64,000 bases of DNA from NCBI GenBank assembly GCA_942493125.1, contig OW818667.1:2046001-2110000 (forward strand), read 5' to 3'. The translations under genes were made by a program, and so were the position numbers. Below are positions 7,659 through 16,980 of this stretch, in pieces (the first letter of the stretch is position 1; each line of letters begins with the position of its first letter). The notes under the pieces were generated by a model. That model was not told the origin of the DNA, made no database searches, and saw nothing but the letters and a program-made list of their open reading frames with translations. Source of the stretch: Fusibacter_C sp942493125. Its GTDB lineage: Bacteria > Bacillota > Clostridia > Peptostreptococcales > Acidaminobacteraceae.

Positions 7659-9062
7659 CTAATATGCGTTTTTATTTATAAACCCTTTGAAAATCGTGAG
7701 AATAATTATCTTTATATCAAATGCAAACGTCCAATTTTCTATATAATATAAATCGTGTTCAATTCTCCTCTCTATACTGGTATCGCCACGCCATCCACAG
7801 ACTTGTGCCCATCCAGATATACCAGGTCTTACTTGATGCTTGATCATGTATCTAGGTATCTCTTCTTTAAAGCGTTCAACGAAAAAAGGCCTTTCTGGTC
7901 TTGGACCGACAACACTCATATCGCCTTTAAGTACATTATAAAACTGAGGTAACTCATCTATACTTGTTTTTCGCATAATTTGACCCCATTTTGTTTTTCT
8001 AGGATCTTGAGAAGTTGTCCACTCACATTTTTCATCCGAGGGATCTTGGATACACATGGATCTAAACTTATACATAGTAAAGGACCTTCTATTTAAACCT
8101 ATCCGCTCTTGTTTATAGAATATTGGACCTGGAGAAGTTATTTTTGTTAATACTGCGCTAATAAGCATAATAGGCAATGTAATAATTAATGCACATATAG
8201 AAAATAATATATCAAACACTCTCTTAACAAAACTTTTGAGTACATTATCCAAAGGAACATGTCGAACATCAATAATTGGGAGACCGTCTAAATCATCCAT
8301 ATAAGGGGTCGCAGGCACATATTTATAATATGTTGGTATGATATGTGTTTTTACACCAGATTTTTCACAAATACTAAATACTTGAGCTAGATTAATATAA
8401 TCTTTTGCAGTTAAAGCTATGATTACTACATCTATTTCAAATTTTGAAATAATCTCATTTAGTTCATTCAGTTTACCAATAATTTTTGTTGAATTTTCAA
8501 AACTTGAAATTTCTTCTTCATCATCCAAAATACCTATAATATTTAATCCCCAACTTTTGCTAGACTCTAAGTTTTGGAAAAATTTTAAACTGATTTCATT
8601 TTTACCTAATACTAAGCATTTTCTGAGGTTGCTTGTGTCTTCAAATACTTGAGAAATAATTCTGATCATTAAATAATAAACTATGGTAGTTAAGATGATA
8701 TTGAAAATATAGTTAAGAATTAAAGCCCATCTTGAATAATCCGTAATTTTAAGTAAAAACAAAATACTTACTATAGTTAACATTGAGTAAGTATTCGCTT
8801 TTACAACTCTCATCATTGCGTCAAAAACGCCAAAATGTCTCTTACTGCTATATAACTCTAATATATTATAATAGAATAGATTGATTGGTACTCCAAGAAC
8901 AACAGGTATTATAGTCTGAAAAGTGGAAATAGATTGAATACCAGTTGATAAAAATTCTGTATAAAATCTAATGTAATAAGCGATACCAAATGCTATAAAT
9001 ACCATGAGACTATCCAAAAACATTTTCAGCCTCATGAGCGACTTCATATTTTCATTAACCAC
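7659..9062 (-). CDS. Polyprenyl-phosphate hexose-1-phosphate transferase (WbaP/CpsE-like)
   Basis: 467 residues in the long form of the phosphoglycosyl transferase superfamily. Four membrane segments lie in the first ~150 residues, followed by a nucleotide-binding-like domain (about 150-250: CLVLGKNEISLKFFQNL, GILDDEEEI). A further membrane segment leads into the C-terminal catalytic domain (about 275-467) with FYKQERIGLNRRSFTMYKFRSM, SIDELPQFYNVLKGDMSVVGPRPERP and RPGISGWAQV. It should transfer a hexose-1-phosphate from UDP-hexose to undecaprenyl phosphate to begin the exopolysaccharide repeat unit. The GTG start is supported by GGAGG six bases upstream. Gene order Wzy-Wzz-this enzyme suggests one unit ending at the terminator at 7621. 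Confidence 0.92.
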   Translation of the reverse strand: MVNENMKSLMRLKMFLDSLMVFIAFGIAYYIRFYTEFLSTGIQSISTFQTIIPVVLGVPINLFYYNILELYSSKRHFGVFDAMMRVVKANTYSMLTIVSILFLLKITDYSRWALILNYIFNIILTTIVYYLMIRIISQVFEDTSNLRKCLVLGKNEISLKFFQNLESSKSWGLNIIGILDDEEEISSFENSTKIIGKLNELNEIISKFEIDVVIIALTAKDYINLAQVFSICEKSGVKTHIIPTYYKYVPATPYMDDLDGLPIIDVRHVPLDNVLKSFVKRVFDILFSICALIITLPIMLISAVLTKITSPGPIFYKQERIGLNRRSFTMYKFRSMCIQDPSDEKCEWTTSQDPRKTKWGQIMRKTSIDELPQFYNVLKGDMSVVGPRPERPFFVERFKEEIPRYMIKHQVRPGISGWAQVCGWRGDTSIERRIEHDLYYIENWTFAFDIKIIILTIFKGFINKNAY

Positions 9063-9082
9063 AAGTTACCTCCAGAAGTATA

Positions 9083-10138
9083 TTATGATGTCTTCCAGTA
9101 GTTCTTGAATAATGCAACAAAAACGCCAAACAACAAACCAAGTGTAAGTGCAGTTGCAACAATCAACATTTTATTAGGTGAAACTGGTGTATCTGAATAA
9201 CTAGCTGAACCTTGAATAGAAATCTTTGATCGTATTAAATCAAGTGTTGAACTTTGCAACTTTGAAGAGTCACCACTAGACTTATAAAGTTGCATAGCTT
9301 GAGATTCTTTTTCAAGTTCTTCAGTATATTTTTTGTTTTTCTCAATTGCAGCGTTAATAGTATTGATAAGTGTTTTAGTTTCAATTACGACTAATTCAAA
9401 CTCAGTATAATTCGGATTGATGTATTCTTCAAACATAACTTCATTTGTGAGATTGGTTATATCTATGCCTCTCTGTTTCGCTATATCTGTCGCTAATGTT
9501 GGATTACTAGTTATGAGTTTTTTTAATGTAATTACAGGTTCAATTTTCGATAGGTTTTCTTCGTGAAAAGATAACAAAGTCTGATTCATTTTAAGATCTT
9601 CTTCCAGTTGCTTTCCTTCAACGTCTAAGTCTCTTTTAAATGAAGCTATTGCGTTATCTTTATACCTTAAGGATAACTCGTCTATCAATAAATCAGAGAG
9701 TGTTTTTGCGAGAATTTGAGCATTTTCAGGCGTATCTGATTTGACGATTATTGTAAACTCGTTTGATTCAGCTTCGGATTCAACAGTTACTTGTGATCTT
9801 ATTCCATCGATGCTGGCTTGTGAATTGAGAACTTCTTTTGCTTTAGATATTACTTCATGATCAGTAACTACATTTATATAATCCATTTTGTTAGTTGATG
9901 GGAATGTGTATATTCCATACTTACTTTCAACAGTCTCAGGTATGTTTATTATCCCACTGATACTCGATTCATATATAGGTTTTGTGAACCCAATTAAATA
10001 TGTGGCTGCTAACATAATAGCTACAACGATGCATATTATAAGGATTCTCCAACTTTTTATCAATGTTAAAATTAATTCTTTCAATGATATTTCGTCATTA
10101 TAGTTTCTATTTTCCATCCTATGTCTATTTATGATCAA
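9083..10138 (-). CDS. Wzz/CapA-type polysaccharide chain-length determinant
   Basis: Up to 351 residues. A Wzz N-terminal segment with a membrane helix (IISLKEL region followed by RILIICIVVAIMLAATYLI) is followed by a periplasm-facing, coiled-coil-rich middle. A second membrane helix at the C-terminus is preceded by the proline-containing DTPVSPNKMLIVATALTLGLLFGVF. Such proteins set polymer length together with a Wzy polymerase, encoded just upstream. No tyrosine autokinase domain or separate kinase gene is visible. The start is uncertain: a TTG at 10138 overlaps the end of the upstream gene, and an ATG at 10117 gives a protein 7 residues shorter; neither has a well-placed ribosome-binding site, so coupling is likely. 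Confidence 0.85.
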   Translation of the reverse strand: MIINRHRMENRNYNDEISLKELILTLIKSWRILIICIVVAIMLAATYLIGFTKPIYESSISGIINIPETVESKYGIYTFPSTNKMDYINVVTDHEVISKAKEVLNSQASIDGIRSQVTVESEAESNEFTIIVKSDTPENAQILAKTLSDLLIDELSLRYKDNAIASFKRDLDVEGKQLEEDLKMNQTLLSFHEENLSKIEPVITLKKLITSNPTLATDIAKQRGIDITNLTNEVMFEEYINPNYTEFELVVIETKTLINTINAAIEKNKKYTEELEKESQAMQLYKSSGDSSKLQSSTLDLIRSKISIQGSASYSDTPVSPNKMLIVATALTLGLLFGVFVALFKNYWKTS

Positions 10139-11925
10139 CTTTCAATCATACTCTCCTTTCTAGTTTCAAATATTATAAATGACAATCCTAAAAGTCCCCA
10201 ATAAGTTGGTGACACTTGCACAGTTGAGTCGTTAAAAAATGATGCAACAAAGTACCCAAGCATAACTGTAGTAAATATTGAATGGTAGATGCTTGTCGCT
10301 TTGAATTTATTTTTAACAAAATACTTTAACATCCTAGTTGCCAAAATTATATGAATTGCTACATAAGCTAAAAGTGCAAAAACACCGCTATTAACAGCTA
10401 TCTGAATAAATGTGTTATGCGCTTTATCTACAACCATATTCGTCGTATTATAAGCATTGTATTTACCGACATAATCACTTTGTGGAAATGCTAGAGCAAA
10501 CGTATCTGTACCATAGCCTAAAACTGGTTTATCGAGAATCAAAGGCAATGACCTTGACCAAATATAACCTCTAGCTGAGCCTAACTTTTCCTTACCTTCA
10601 AAACCAATTGAATCCGGCTGTGTAATAGAATCAGGCTTTCCATAGACATTGATATAAGTGAGTTTATCATCTGAGTAACCAAAATACCAAGGTGTACCAT
10701 ATATTTCTACGGTGTATAAATATTGATTTTCCGCTGAAGTGATATAATTCTTAACATTTGGTAAAACAGAAGGATCAAAATATAACGCTCCATTTTCATC
10801 TAAACCTGTTGGTTTAACAATGACATCATCGAGTTTAAACTGTACATCCCACTCTGCATCAACTGCAGAAACCACTTTGATTTCAAATTGTTTATCAGTA
10901 ATATTAAATCTAATTGTGTCCTCTTCAACAACCACATCCTGTAAAATGTTTGCAGTTTCTATCGAAGTGAATGTCGACTTGATTCTCATCGTAACAAAGC
11001 CGCCGCTGATGATTTCAAATCCTATGAAAACAACTGTGAACATCAGTATAAGTGTAATTGCCACTTTCCTATTCTTTATCAACCTATGTCTGTTAATGAA
11101 TAATAAGAATGGTATACTCACCATAATACCTAACAACCCACCTCTTGCTGTAGAACCGAAGAGGTTAAACAAAATCAAAACAGATAATAGCCCGTATATT
11201 ACTTTCAATTTTCTATTTTTTTCATAGATGAGCAACGCTATCGTAACTGGCAAGCTTAATGTTATGAAATAACCAACGTAGTTATAGTGTGACAATGTCT
11301 GTAAGATTACTTTATAATCTATTGAATACAAACCTTCGATTGAAGCGTTTGTCAATTCTCGTGATGTAATGAACGGTTTAAACCATTCTGAAAATAGTAT
11401 ATGAACGCCGAAATATTGTAGCAAACCTATAATTGACATTAAAACGTTCGTAATTACAAATGAAGACACGATAATTTTAAGATTTTTTGATGTCCACTGA
11501 GTAGAATATATTAAGAGAAATACTAAAAAATAGGATAACCACACCCAAACACTTTCACTTCGTTCAAGGTAGCCAGTTAAAGATATTGATTTATTAATCG
11601 ATGTAAAGTAAGACAACAATGTAAAAACAAAAAGTACAAGTGTTGCTATGACAACTGGATCCTTCAGGGATAGTCTCTTATATTTAATTTGTTGGTAAAT
11701 AACAGCCACTCCTGCAATAATACCCACAAGCATTATTACCCATGATCTAAAAAGGGAATACGTGTCTATGAAAGTAGACTGATTATCAAACCATGCAAAT
11801 GTATTCAGTGGATAATTGACAACATAGATTCTTATAAGTAATGGTATAACTGAAATGAATACGATTGCTATTAACAATGCAATTTTTTCTAATAACTGTT
11901 TATATGTCTTTTCAACTTTTTTCAT
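10135..11925 (-). CDS. O-antigen ligase/polymerase-like membrane protein (Wzy-type)
   Basis: About 596 residues with roughly a dozen hydrophobic segments. A large extracytoplasmic insert (about residues 310-460) separates them, and the motif KPVLGYGTDTFALAFPQ is followed by DKAHNTFIQIAVNSGVFALLAYV. The latter is the conserved HN-containing Wzy_C/O-antigen ligase region. It likely polymerises lipid-linked repeat units on the outer face of the membrane, or transfers finished glycan to an acceptor. I choose ATG 11925 because GTGAGG lies 7 bases upstream; the longer GTG start at 11937 would overlap it. The gene lies just downstream of the S-layer terminator and is the first gene of the Wzy-Wzz-WbaP unit. 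Confidence 0.85.
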   Translation of the reverse strand: MKKVEKTYKQLLEKIALLIAIVFISVIPLLIRIYVVNYPLNTFAWFDNQSTFIDTYSLFRSWVIMLVGIIAGVAVIYQQIKYKRLSLKDPVVIATLVLFVFTLLSYFTSINKSISLTGYLERSESVWVWLSYFLVFLLIYSTQWTSKNLKIIVSSFVITNVLMSIIGLLQYFGVHILFSEWFKPFITSRELTNASIEGLYSIDYKVILQTLSHYNYVGYFITLSLPVTIALLIYEKNRKLKVIYGLLSVLILFNLFGSTARGGLLGIMVSIPFLLFINRHRLIKNRKVAITLILMFTVVFIGFEIISGGFVTMRIKSTFTSIETANILQDVVVEEDTIRFNITDKQFEIKVVSAVDAEWDVQFKLDDVIVKPTGLDENGALYFDPSVLPNVKNYITSAENQYLYTVEIYGTPWYFGYSDDKLTYINVYGKPDSITQPDSIGFEGKEKLGSARGYIWSRSLPLILDKPVLGYGTDTFALAFPQSDYVGKYNAYNTTNMVVDKAHNTFIQIAVNSGVFALLAYVAIHIILATRMLKYFVKNKFKATSIYHSIFTTVMLGYFVASFFNDSTVQVSPTYWGLLGLSFIIFETRKESMIES

Positions 11926-11980
11926 GTTGTTCCTCACATTAATTTTATCAACTTATTCTAACATAATGATGACAGAAAAA

Positions 11981-12011
11981 AAAGAGGTTAACCAAAATGG
12001 TTAACCTCTTT
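11981..12011 (-). terminator. Strong intrinsic terminator of the S-layer gene
   Basis: A 13-bp perfect stem (AAAGAGGTTAACC with its complement) surrounds a 5-base loop. On the minus strand it is followed by eight T residues, 13 bases after the S-layer stop codon. Confidence 0.93.
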
Positions 12012-12023
12012 AGCTTTTAATAA

Positions 12024-14825
12024 TTAGTTGTTGATTTTAACAGTAACATCTTTATCAGCTACTGGTAACAATGTGTTAGCATGGAAATCATTGATTCCTG
12101 CTCCAACTGGGAATGAAACTTTTACAGTTTTATTTCCGTTGTCATCGCCATCAGTTACAGCAGTAAGATCAGCACCACCAAATGTTACAGTAACTTTAGT
12201 ACCGTCATAAGCAACAGTAGAAGCGCCTGTTAAACCATTTAATAATACAACGTTATCAGTGTTCTTAACAAGTAATCCAGCTCTGAATGCTGCAACGTTT
12301 GCAGGGTTTAATGCTTCAGAGAAAGTGAACTTGATTGAGTTGTTTACAGCAACACTGTTTACATCTGTTGTAGTTACTACAGAAGAAAGTGTTGGAGCAA
12401 TTTTATCAGCAACAGCTGAAAGTGCATTAACTGTTAATGTTTCATTGTAGATGTTTGCAATGCTTGCAGGTGAGTTAACTTTTACTGAGTAGATAGCAGC
12501 ACTAGTGCTCATAGCTGAAGCAGTTTTGAAAGTAACAACAGTTTGGTTAGTTGCACTGATTGTAGCGCTTACGAAACCAGTTACAGCTTCTCCGCCAACA
12601 GTTTTAACTAATACAAATACTGAAGGATCAACAGTTTTGATAACTGTGTTGAAAGTTACTTTAACTGTGTTTACATCAGAAGCTTCAACAGAAGCAACTG
12701 TTAAAGGAGTAGTTACGCCTTTAGCAGCAGTATGAGTAGCTCCAGAAGTAACTACTGCATTACCAGCAACGTCTTTAACAGCAAATACTGAAATTGTGTT
12801 TAAGCCAGCAAAGTTAGTAGTTGAAGCGTTTTCGTAAGTGATTACTACGCTCTTAGCATCAGCAGCTGCTTTAGCAGAAACTGCGTTAGCATTTGCAGAG
12901 AAAGGAACGCCTAACATGTAGTAGTTAGCAAGTGATTCGATAGAAGCAACGTCCATAGCTTCGCTGAAGAAGATAGTAATTGTATCTAATTCATTGTCTA
13001 CTGGAGAATCTGTATTAGCAGTAACTACATATTCATCAGCAACAGCTGGAGCTTTTGTATCGATTGCTTTGAATGTTAATGTTGTAGTAGGAAGCGGATT
13101 GCTTCTTACTGTAGCATCTTTCATATCTTTGATCTTCACGCTGTAATCAGCAGGATTGATATCTGCAAGTGAAGAGAAAGTGATTTCTAATACTTTTGCA
13201 TCTGAGTTAGTTTTGAAACCAACTACTGTGTGTGTTTGAACTAAAACGCCATCTTTGTTTAACAATTCAACAGTACCAGCAACAGCCATAGACTTGCTGA
13301 AAGTTAATGTTAATTTGTTTGCAGTTCCAACAGAAGTAAGAACAACTGTAGGTACTGTAGTGTCATCTGCAACTTTAGTTAAGATTGAAGTCCACTCTTT
13401 AACTTCGTTACCCATGATGTCTTTTTGGCCTTTGTATTCTACTTTTACTTCAACTACAGCGCCGATATCTAAACCAGCACCAGGTACTGTTAAAGTTACA
13501 GCAGTTTTGTCAGCATTGTAAGTAGCAGTTACTACGTCAACGCCATTGATTTTGAATGTTCCAGCAGTTTCAACTGGCTCATTGAATGTTACTTTTACAG
13601 ATGTTTTAGTTTTTACTTCTGCAAGTGTAGCAACAGGAGCAGTTTCATCTTTAACAACTGTGAATGTTAATGTAGCAGTTGGAGCAGTGAAACCAGCATA
13701 GTCTTTAACGCCTTTAAGTTCGATTGTGTGTGTACCTTCAGCCATAGCTGTAGCTAATGTCAATTGAACTTTGTTTGTAACGTCGTTAGCAACAGCTTTT
13801 GCGATAATCGCAGTGCCACTAACTTTGATGTCGTTCATCAAAGTGTAGATACCAGCGTTTAATTGAACTGGTTCGCTGAAAGTAACTTCGATTTGTTTAG
13901 GGTTAAGAGCGATTGCTGAGTTAGCAGTAGGAACTTTAGTGTCGTTAACTACGAATGATTCTTCGTATTTAGCGATTTCTTTACCAGATACGCTTTTAAC
14001 TTTTTCTACAACTAATTTAATAGTGTCAGATTGAGTTAAGTTTGTAGGAGTATTCATAACTAAAGTTAAAGTCTTACCATCAGCTGACAAAGTTTTGTCA
14101 GTTGTTAAAGTAGAAGTACCTCTCATAACTTTAACGTTTGTAGCAGTGATTGTGTCTTCATCAACTTCTTGATTGAACATAACAGTGATAGCTTTTAAGT
14201 TGTCAGCAACTACTGAAGTGATTTTAAGATCAGTAACAACTGGTGTAGGAGGAGCTAATTTTCCTAAGTGTTGGCCTAAAGTCATGTCTGAATCAGCCAT
14301 CTTAACTTCTGAAACTGCAACCCACATAGCTTCGAAAGCTTCGCCTCTTGTTAAAGCTGCGCCTTCTACTACGATACCAAGTTCAGCAGCGTCTGCTAAT
14401 ACTGTATTCCAAACAACTTCATAGCCAAGTGCGTTCATAAGAACTGCAGCTAATTGTTGAGCAGGTACAGAAGCGTTAGCTCTGAAAGTACCGTCTGTGA
14501 ATCCGTTCATCCAGCCGTTTACTGCTGCGTATGAAACGAAGTTTTTAGCCCAACCAGCGATCATAGAAAAATCTGTGAAATCAGCAGGTTGTTCAAATGC
14601 TGCAGCTTCTTCTTTAGCGCCATTGAGTTCAGCGATTAAAGCTGCTAATTGAGCTCTTGTTAATTGTGCATTAACATCGAGTTTTGATTCAAGATCCGCG
14701 CCATCTTTACCAGTAATGAAACCGTTGTCGTAAAGAGCTTGAGCTCCGGTTGCATCAGCAGCGAAAGTTGGGATCATACCTAGTACAAGCACTAATGCTA
14801 ATACTAATGATAATACTTTTTTCAT
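12024..14825 (-). CDS. S-layer protein with N-terminal SLH region and repeated Ig-like (Big_5/SbsA-type) domains
   Basis: 933 residues. A signal peptide (MKKVLSLVLALVLVLGMIPTFA) is followed by SLH-like cell-wall-binding segments up to about residue 180 (FTDFSMIAGWAKNFVSYAAVNGWMNG; TFRANASVPAQQLAAVLMNALG). About eight repeated beta-sandwich units follow, of the type VTFNEPV..., ITVMFNQEVDEDTI and IKFTFSEALNPANV, as in SbsA/Big_5 domains. Cysteine is absent and Ala, Thr, Val and Asn dominate. Codon use is narrow (GCA/GCT, GTT, ACT), as expected for a very highly expressed gene. A strong promoter, structured leader and strong terminator frame it as a single-gene unit. It is the best candidate for the main S-layer subunit. 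Confidence 0.9.
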   Translation of the reverse strand: MKKVLSLVLALVLVLGMIPTFAADATGAQALYDNGFITGKDGADLESKLDVNAQLTRAQLAALIAELNGAKEEAAAFEQPADFTDFSMIAGWAKNFVSYAAVNGWMNGFTDGTFRANASVPAQQLAAVLMNALGYEVVWNTVLADAAELGIVVEGAALTRGEAFEAMWVAVSEVKMADSDMTLGQHLGKLAPPTPVVTDLKITSVVADNLKAITVMFNQEVDEDTITATNVKVMRGTSTLTTDKTLSADGKTLTLVMNTPTNLTQSDTIKLVVEKVKSVSGKEIAKYEESFVVNDTKVPTANSAIALNPKQIEVTFSEPVQLNAGIYTLMNDIKVSGTAIIAKAVANDVTNKVQLTLATAMAEGTHTIELKGVKDYAGFTAPTATLTFTVVKDETAPVATLAEVKTKTSVKVTFNEPVETAGTFKINGVDVVTATYNADKTAVTLTVPGAGLDIGAVVEVKVEYKGQKDIMGNEVKEWTSILTKVADDTTVPTVVLTSVGTANKLTLTFSKSMAVAGTVELLNKDGVLVQTHTVVGFKTNSDAKVLEITFSSLADINPADYSVKIKDMKDATVRSNPLPTTTLTFKAIDTKAPAVADEYVVTANTDSPVDNELDTITIFFSEAMDVASIESLANYYMLGVPFSANANAVSAKAAADAKSVVITYENASTTNFAGLNTISVFAVKDVAGNAVVTSGATHTAAKGVTTPLTVASVEASDVNTVKVTFNTVIKTVDPSVFVLVKTVGGEAVTGFVSATISATNQTVVTFKTASAMSTSAAIYSVKVNSPASIANIYNETLTVNALSAVADKIAPTLSSVVTTTDVNSVAVNNSIKFTFSEALNPANVAAFRAGLLVKNTDNVVLLNGLTGASTVAYDGTKVTVTFGGADLTAVTDGDDNGNKTVKVSFPVGAGINDFHANTLLPVADKDVTVKINN

Positions 14826-14959
14826 CTGTGAATTCCTCCCTTTAATAGGTTTAGTTTTTGCTTCTTGTTACAGAAGAGAGTTTTGATCAATAACCCCCTT
14901 CTGAGGCTTAAGCTCAGCCTCAGAATCGCATAACCCGCGTGGGATATTGCAAAATCCTA
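14826..14959 (-). promoter_or_regulatory. Long structured 5' leader of the S-layer mRNA
   Basis: The predicted untranslated leader is about 134 bases. It contains an 8-bp stem CTGAGGCT/AGCCTCAG (14901-14908 with 14916-14923), a weaker CCC/GGG hairpin next to it, and a GGGAGG ribosome-binding site near the start codon. Long stable leaders are common on S-layer mRNAs and are thought to extend message life; that function is inferred here. Confidence 0.6.
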
Positions 14960-14965
14960 TTATTG

Positions 14966-14995
14966 ATTATAACATTTCTGTTGAAGCGTGGTCAA
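14966..14995 (-). promoter_or_regulatory. S-layer gene promoter
   Basis: On the minus strand TTGACC (14990-14995) and a perfect TATAAT (14966-14971) are separated by 18 bases. This is the only strong promoter between the protease terminator and the S-layer gene. Confidence 0.8.
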
Positions 14996-15017
14996 TCAAA
15001 GTTTTTTATTGTAATAG

Positions 15018-15109
15018 AACTGTAAAACTACACAGCCATCACGGTAACCTCATTATATAGCTTTTCATGTCCAATGTCTGTTACCGTAGCATTACAAATA
15101 ATTACAGTT
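15018..15109. repeat. Nested inverted repeats upstream of the S-layer promoter
   Basis: An outer pair AACTGTAA (15018-15025) / TTACAGTT (15102-15109) encloses an inner pair ACGGTAAC (15041-15048) / GTTACCGT (15080-15087). The arms are separated by 15 and 14 bases on the two sides, so the element is almost symmetric. It could fold as an RNA or act as paired protein sites. It lies between the protease terminator and the S-layer promoter, where no gene is visible. Confidence 0.5.
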
Positions 15110-15150
15110 TGATGACATGACATATATACCTCAAGGCACAATGTTTAAAC

Positions 15151-15189
15151 AAAAAAAGGTCAAAGCCGTCTGATATGAACGCTTTGACC
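15151..15189 (-). terminator. Intrinsic terminator of the S41 protease gene
   Basis: A 9-bp stem GGTCAAAGC/GCTTTGACC with a 14-base loop is followed on the minus strand by a seven-base T run (15151-15157), about 50 bases past the stop codon at 15243. Confidence 0.85.
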
Positions 15190-15242
15190 AATTAAACAAT
15201 TAATTTTTCTTAATAAAAAAGGCTCGACTTTTATGTCAGAGA

Positions 15243-16793
15243 TTACTTAAAATACTCGAGCGCACGCGCAAGCTGTGGATCAAATGTGCTGAGATTCGTC
15301 GATTTTATGACTTTTTCAAGTTCCAAGATCGTCGCGCTATTTAGCGTACTCGTCTGAGAAAGGCCTTGATTTACTTGAAATGCTTTGATAATCGCTTTAG
15401 TTGCCGCATCGAGTGTGCCATTTGCAGTGACTTTATACCCCAAAAGCTCGAGTCTTTGCTGTGCTGCATAGATATTGAGTGATGAATTGCCTGCAGATGA
15501 TGAAAGTGGTGCGAGATTTTCAAGGCTTTCAGCTGTAAGTCGTGCTGCCGATGCCACTTCGATGTCTGGCTTGATGCCGATGCCGTTGACTTTATAATCG
15601 CCAGCTAGCTTGTACTCAGCGATGGTCATCTTGATTGCGCCGCCGTTTGTAAGTGGGCTGATTGTCTGTACCGTGCCTTTGCCATAAGTGAGTTCACCGA
15701 TGACTTTGCCGCTGCCTGTCTGTTGGATGCTGCCTGCGAATATCTCAGAGGCGCTTGCCGAACCACCATTTGTTAAAACGACCACATCCATAGGTGCTTT
15801 TTCTGATGTCGCTTTATAACTTCTATCATTTGTTCCTTTATAGTCTATCTTGACGATCTCTTTTCCCATCGGGATAAAATAGTCGCTGACGTGAATCGCT
15901 GTGTTGAGTAAACCACCAGGATTGTTCCTTACGTCTACGATGAGCTTCTTGACGTTCTTGTTCACCATAAACGCCATCGCTGCGTCAAACTCTGTATTTG
16001 TTTTTGCACTGAACTCCACGAGCTCTATGTAGCCGATGTTGCCTGCTAAGAGTTCATAGTTCACGGATTTGACGATGATGGTGTCTCTGACGATATCAAA
16101 TTTGAGGATTTCTTCTGAACCTGCACGTCTGATGCCTAAGATGACGTGCGTCCCCTTAGGTCCGCGTATAAGTGTCACAGCTTGTTCTGTCGTGAAACCT
16201 GCTGCATCGACACCGTCGATAGTGACGATCATATCGCCAGGCATAAGGCCCGCTTTTTCAGCTGGTGTGCCTTTGATCGGTGCGACGACTTCAACGTAAC
16301 CATTTTTTCCTTCTGTTATAGAAGCGCCAATGCCACTGAACTCGCCTTCAATGCTTGTATTGAATTTTTCGTATTCTTCTGGTGTGAAATAAGTGCTATA
16401 TGGATCGAGTGTCTCAAAGATGCCTTTGTATGCGCCTTCGATCAACGTCTGTTTATCTATGTCTTTATAGTAGCTTTCAGAAACGGTATCCATCATGAAG
16501 TCGATGAATCCCTGATAGTCCGCATCTGGCTCGGAAACGTTTAAACCGGTTGAAGCTGAAGCCTCAGCAGCCGTCAGCTTAATCTCTTGATCGGAGACGA
16601 TCAAGTTGTTGCCACTTCTATATGGTGAAGCTGTATACGTCTGAGAAAATACCGGTGCTAAGGCGAGCCCTACTAAGAGAAGCGCCATGATAATCGCCAA
16701 AGTGCTTTTCATAAACCTCTTTTGTCTTTGCTTTCTCTTCTTTTTCTCCTGTAACATCGCTTTTGGATCCTTTTTAATCGTAGATTGTGCCAT
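15243..16793 (-). CDS. S41 family C-terminal processing protease with PDZ and peptidoglycan-binding domains (CtpA-like)
   Basis: About 516 residues. It has a basic N-terminus, one membrane anchor (about 28-50, STLAIIMALLLVGLALAPV), a PDZ domain (about 150-225, GYVEVVAPIKGTPAEKAGLMPGDMIVTIDG) and the S41 peptidase core. The core carries VDVRNNPGGLL, NGGSASASEIFAGS (catalytic Ser) and TYGKGTVQT (catalytic Lys). A C-terminal PG_binding_1 unit (about 430-500) has YAAQQRLELLGYKVTANGTLDAAT. It would cut exported proteins at the cell wall. Position next to S-layer, SLH and TIG genes suggests a surface-protein substrate, which is inferred. ATG 16793 is chosen because GAGGAGG lies 6 bases upstream; it has its own promoter. 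Confidence 0.92.
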   Translation of the reverse strand: MAQSTIKKDPKAMLQEKKKRKQRQKRFMKSTLAIIMALLLVGLALAPVFSQTYTASPYRSGNNLIVSDQEIKLTAAEASASTGLNVSEPDADYQGFIDFMMDTVSESYYKDIDKQTLIEGAYKGIFETLDPYSTYFTPEEYEKFNTSIEGEFSGIGASITEGKNGYVEVVAPIKGTPAEKAGLMPGDMIVTIDGVDAAGFTTEQAVTLIRGPKGTHVILGIRRAGSEEILKFDIVRDTIIVKSVNYELLAGNIGYIELVEFSAKTNTEFDAAMAFMVNKNVKKLIVDVRNNPGGLLNTAIHVSDYFIPMGKEIVKIDYKGTNDRSYKATSEKAPMDVVVLTNGGSASASEIFAGSIQQTGSGKVIGELTYGKGTVQTISPLTNGGAIKMTIAEYKLAGDYKVNGIGIKPDIEVASAARLTAESLENLAPLSSSAGNSSLNIYAAQQRLELLGYKVTANGTLDAATKAIIKAFQVNQGLSQTSTLNSATILELEKVIKSTNLSTFDPQLARALEYFK

Positions 16794-16819
16794 GTTCACC
16801 CTCCTCTTCGCTAAATTTT

Positions 16820-16848
16820 ATTATACGTGTATTTATGAGCGTTTGCAA
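16820..16848 (-). promoter_or_regulatory. Promoter of the S41 protease gene
   Basis: On the minus strand TTGCAA (16843-16848), a 17-base spacer and a perfect TATAAT (16820-16825). It lies between the terminator at 16892-16922 and the protease start. Confidence 0.78.
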
Positions 16849-16891
16849 GGCGACACATTTAAACAATATATGACGAAAGTTTTAACAAGAA

Positions 16892-16922
16892 AAACCCAAC
16901 TGGTCACCGACCAGTTGGGTTT
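16892..16922 (-). terminator. Strong intrinsic terminator of the TIG-SLH-SLH operon
   Basis: A 14-bp perfect stem (AAACCCAACTGGTC with its complement) with a 3-base loop is followed by TTTTTCTT on the minus strand, about 60 bases after the stop of the SLH protein gene at 16981. Confidence 0.92.
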
Positions 16923-16980
16923 ATTTGTAATCCTCAAATATGCTTTTTCATTGCTTACACTTGCTTATTGTGCATGTTAT

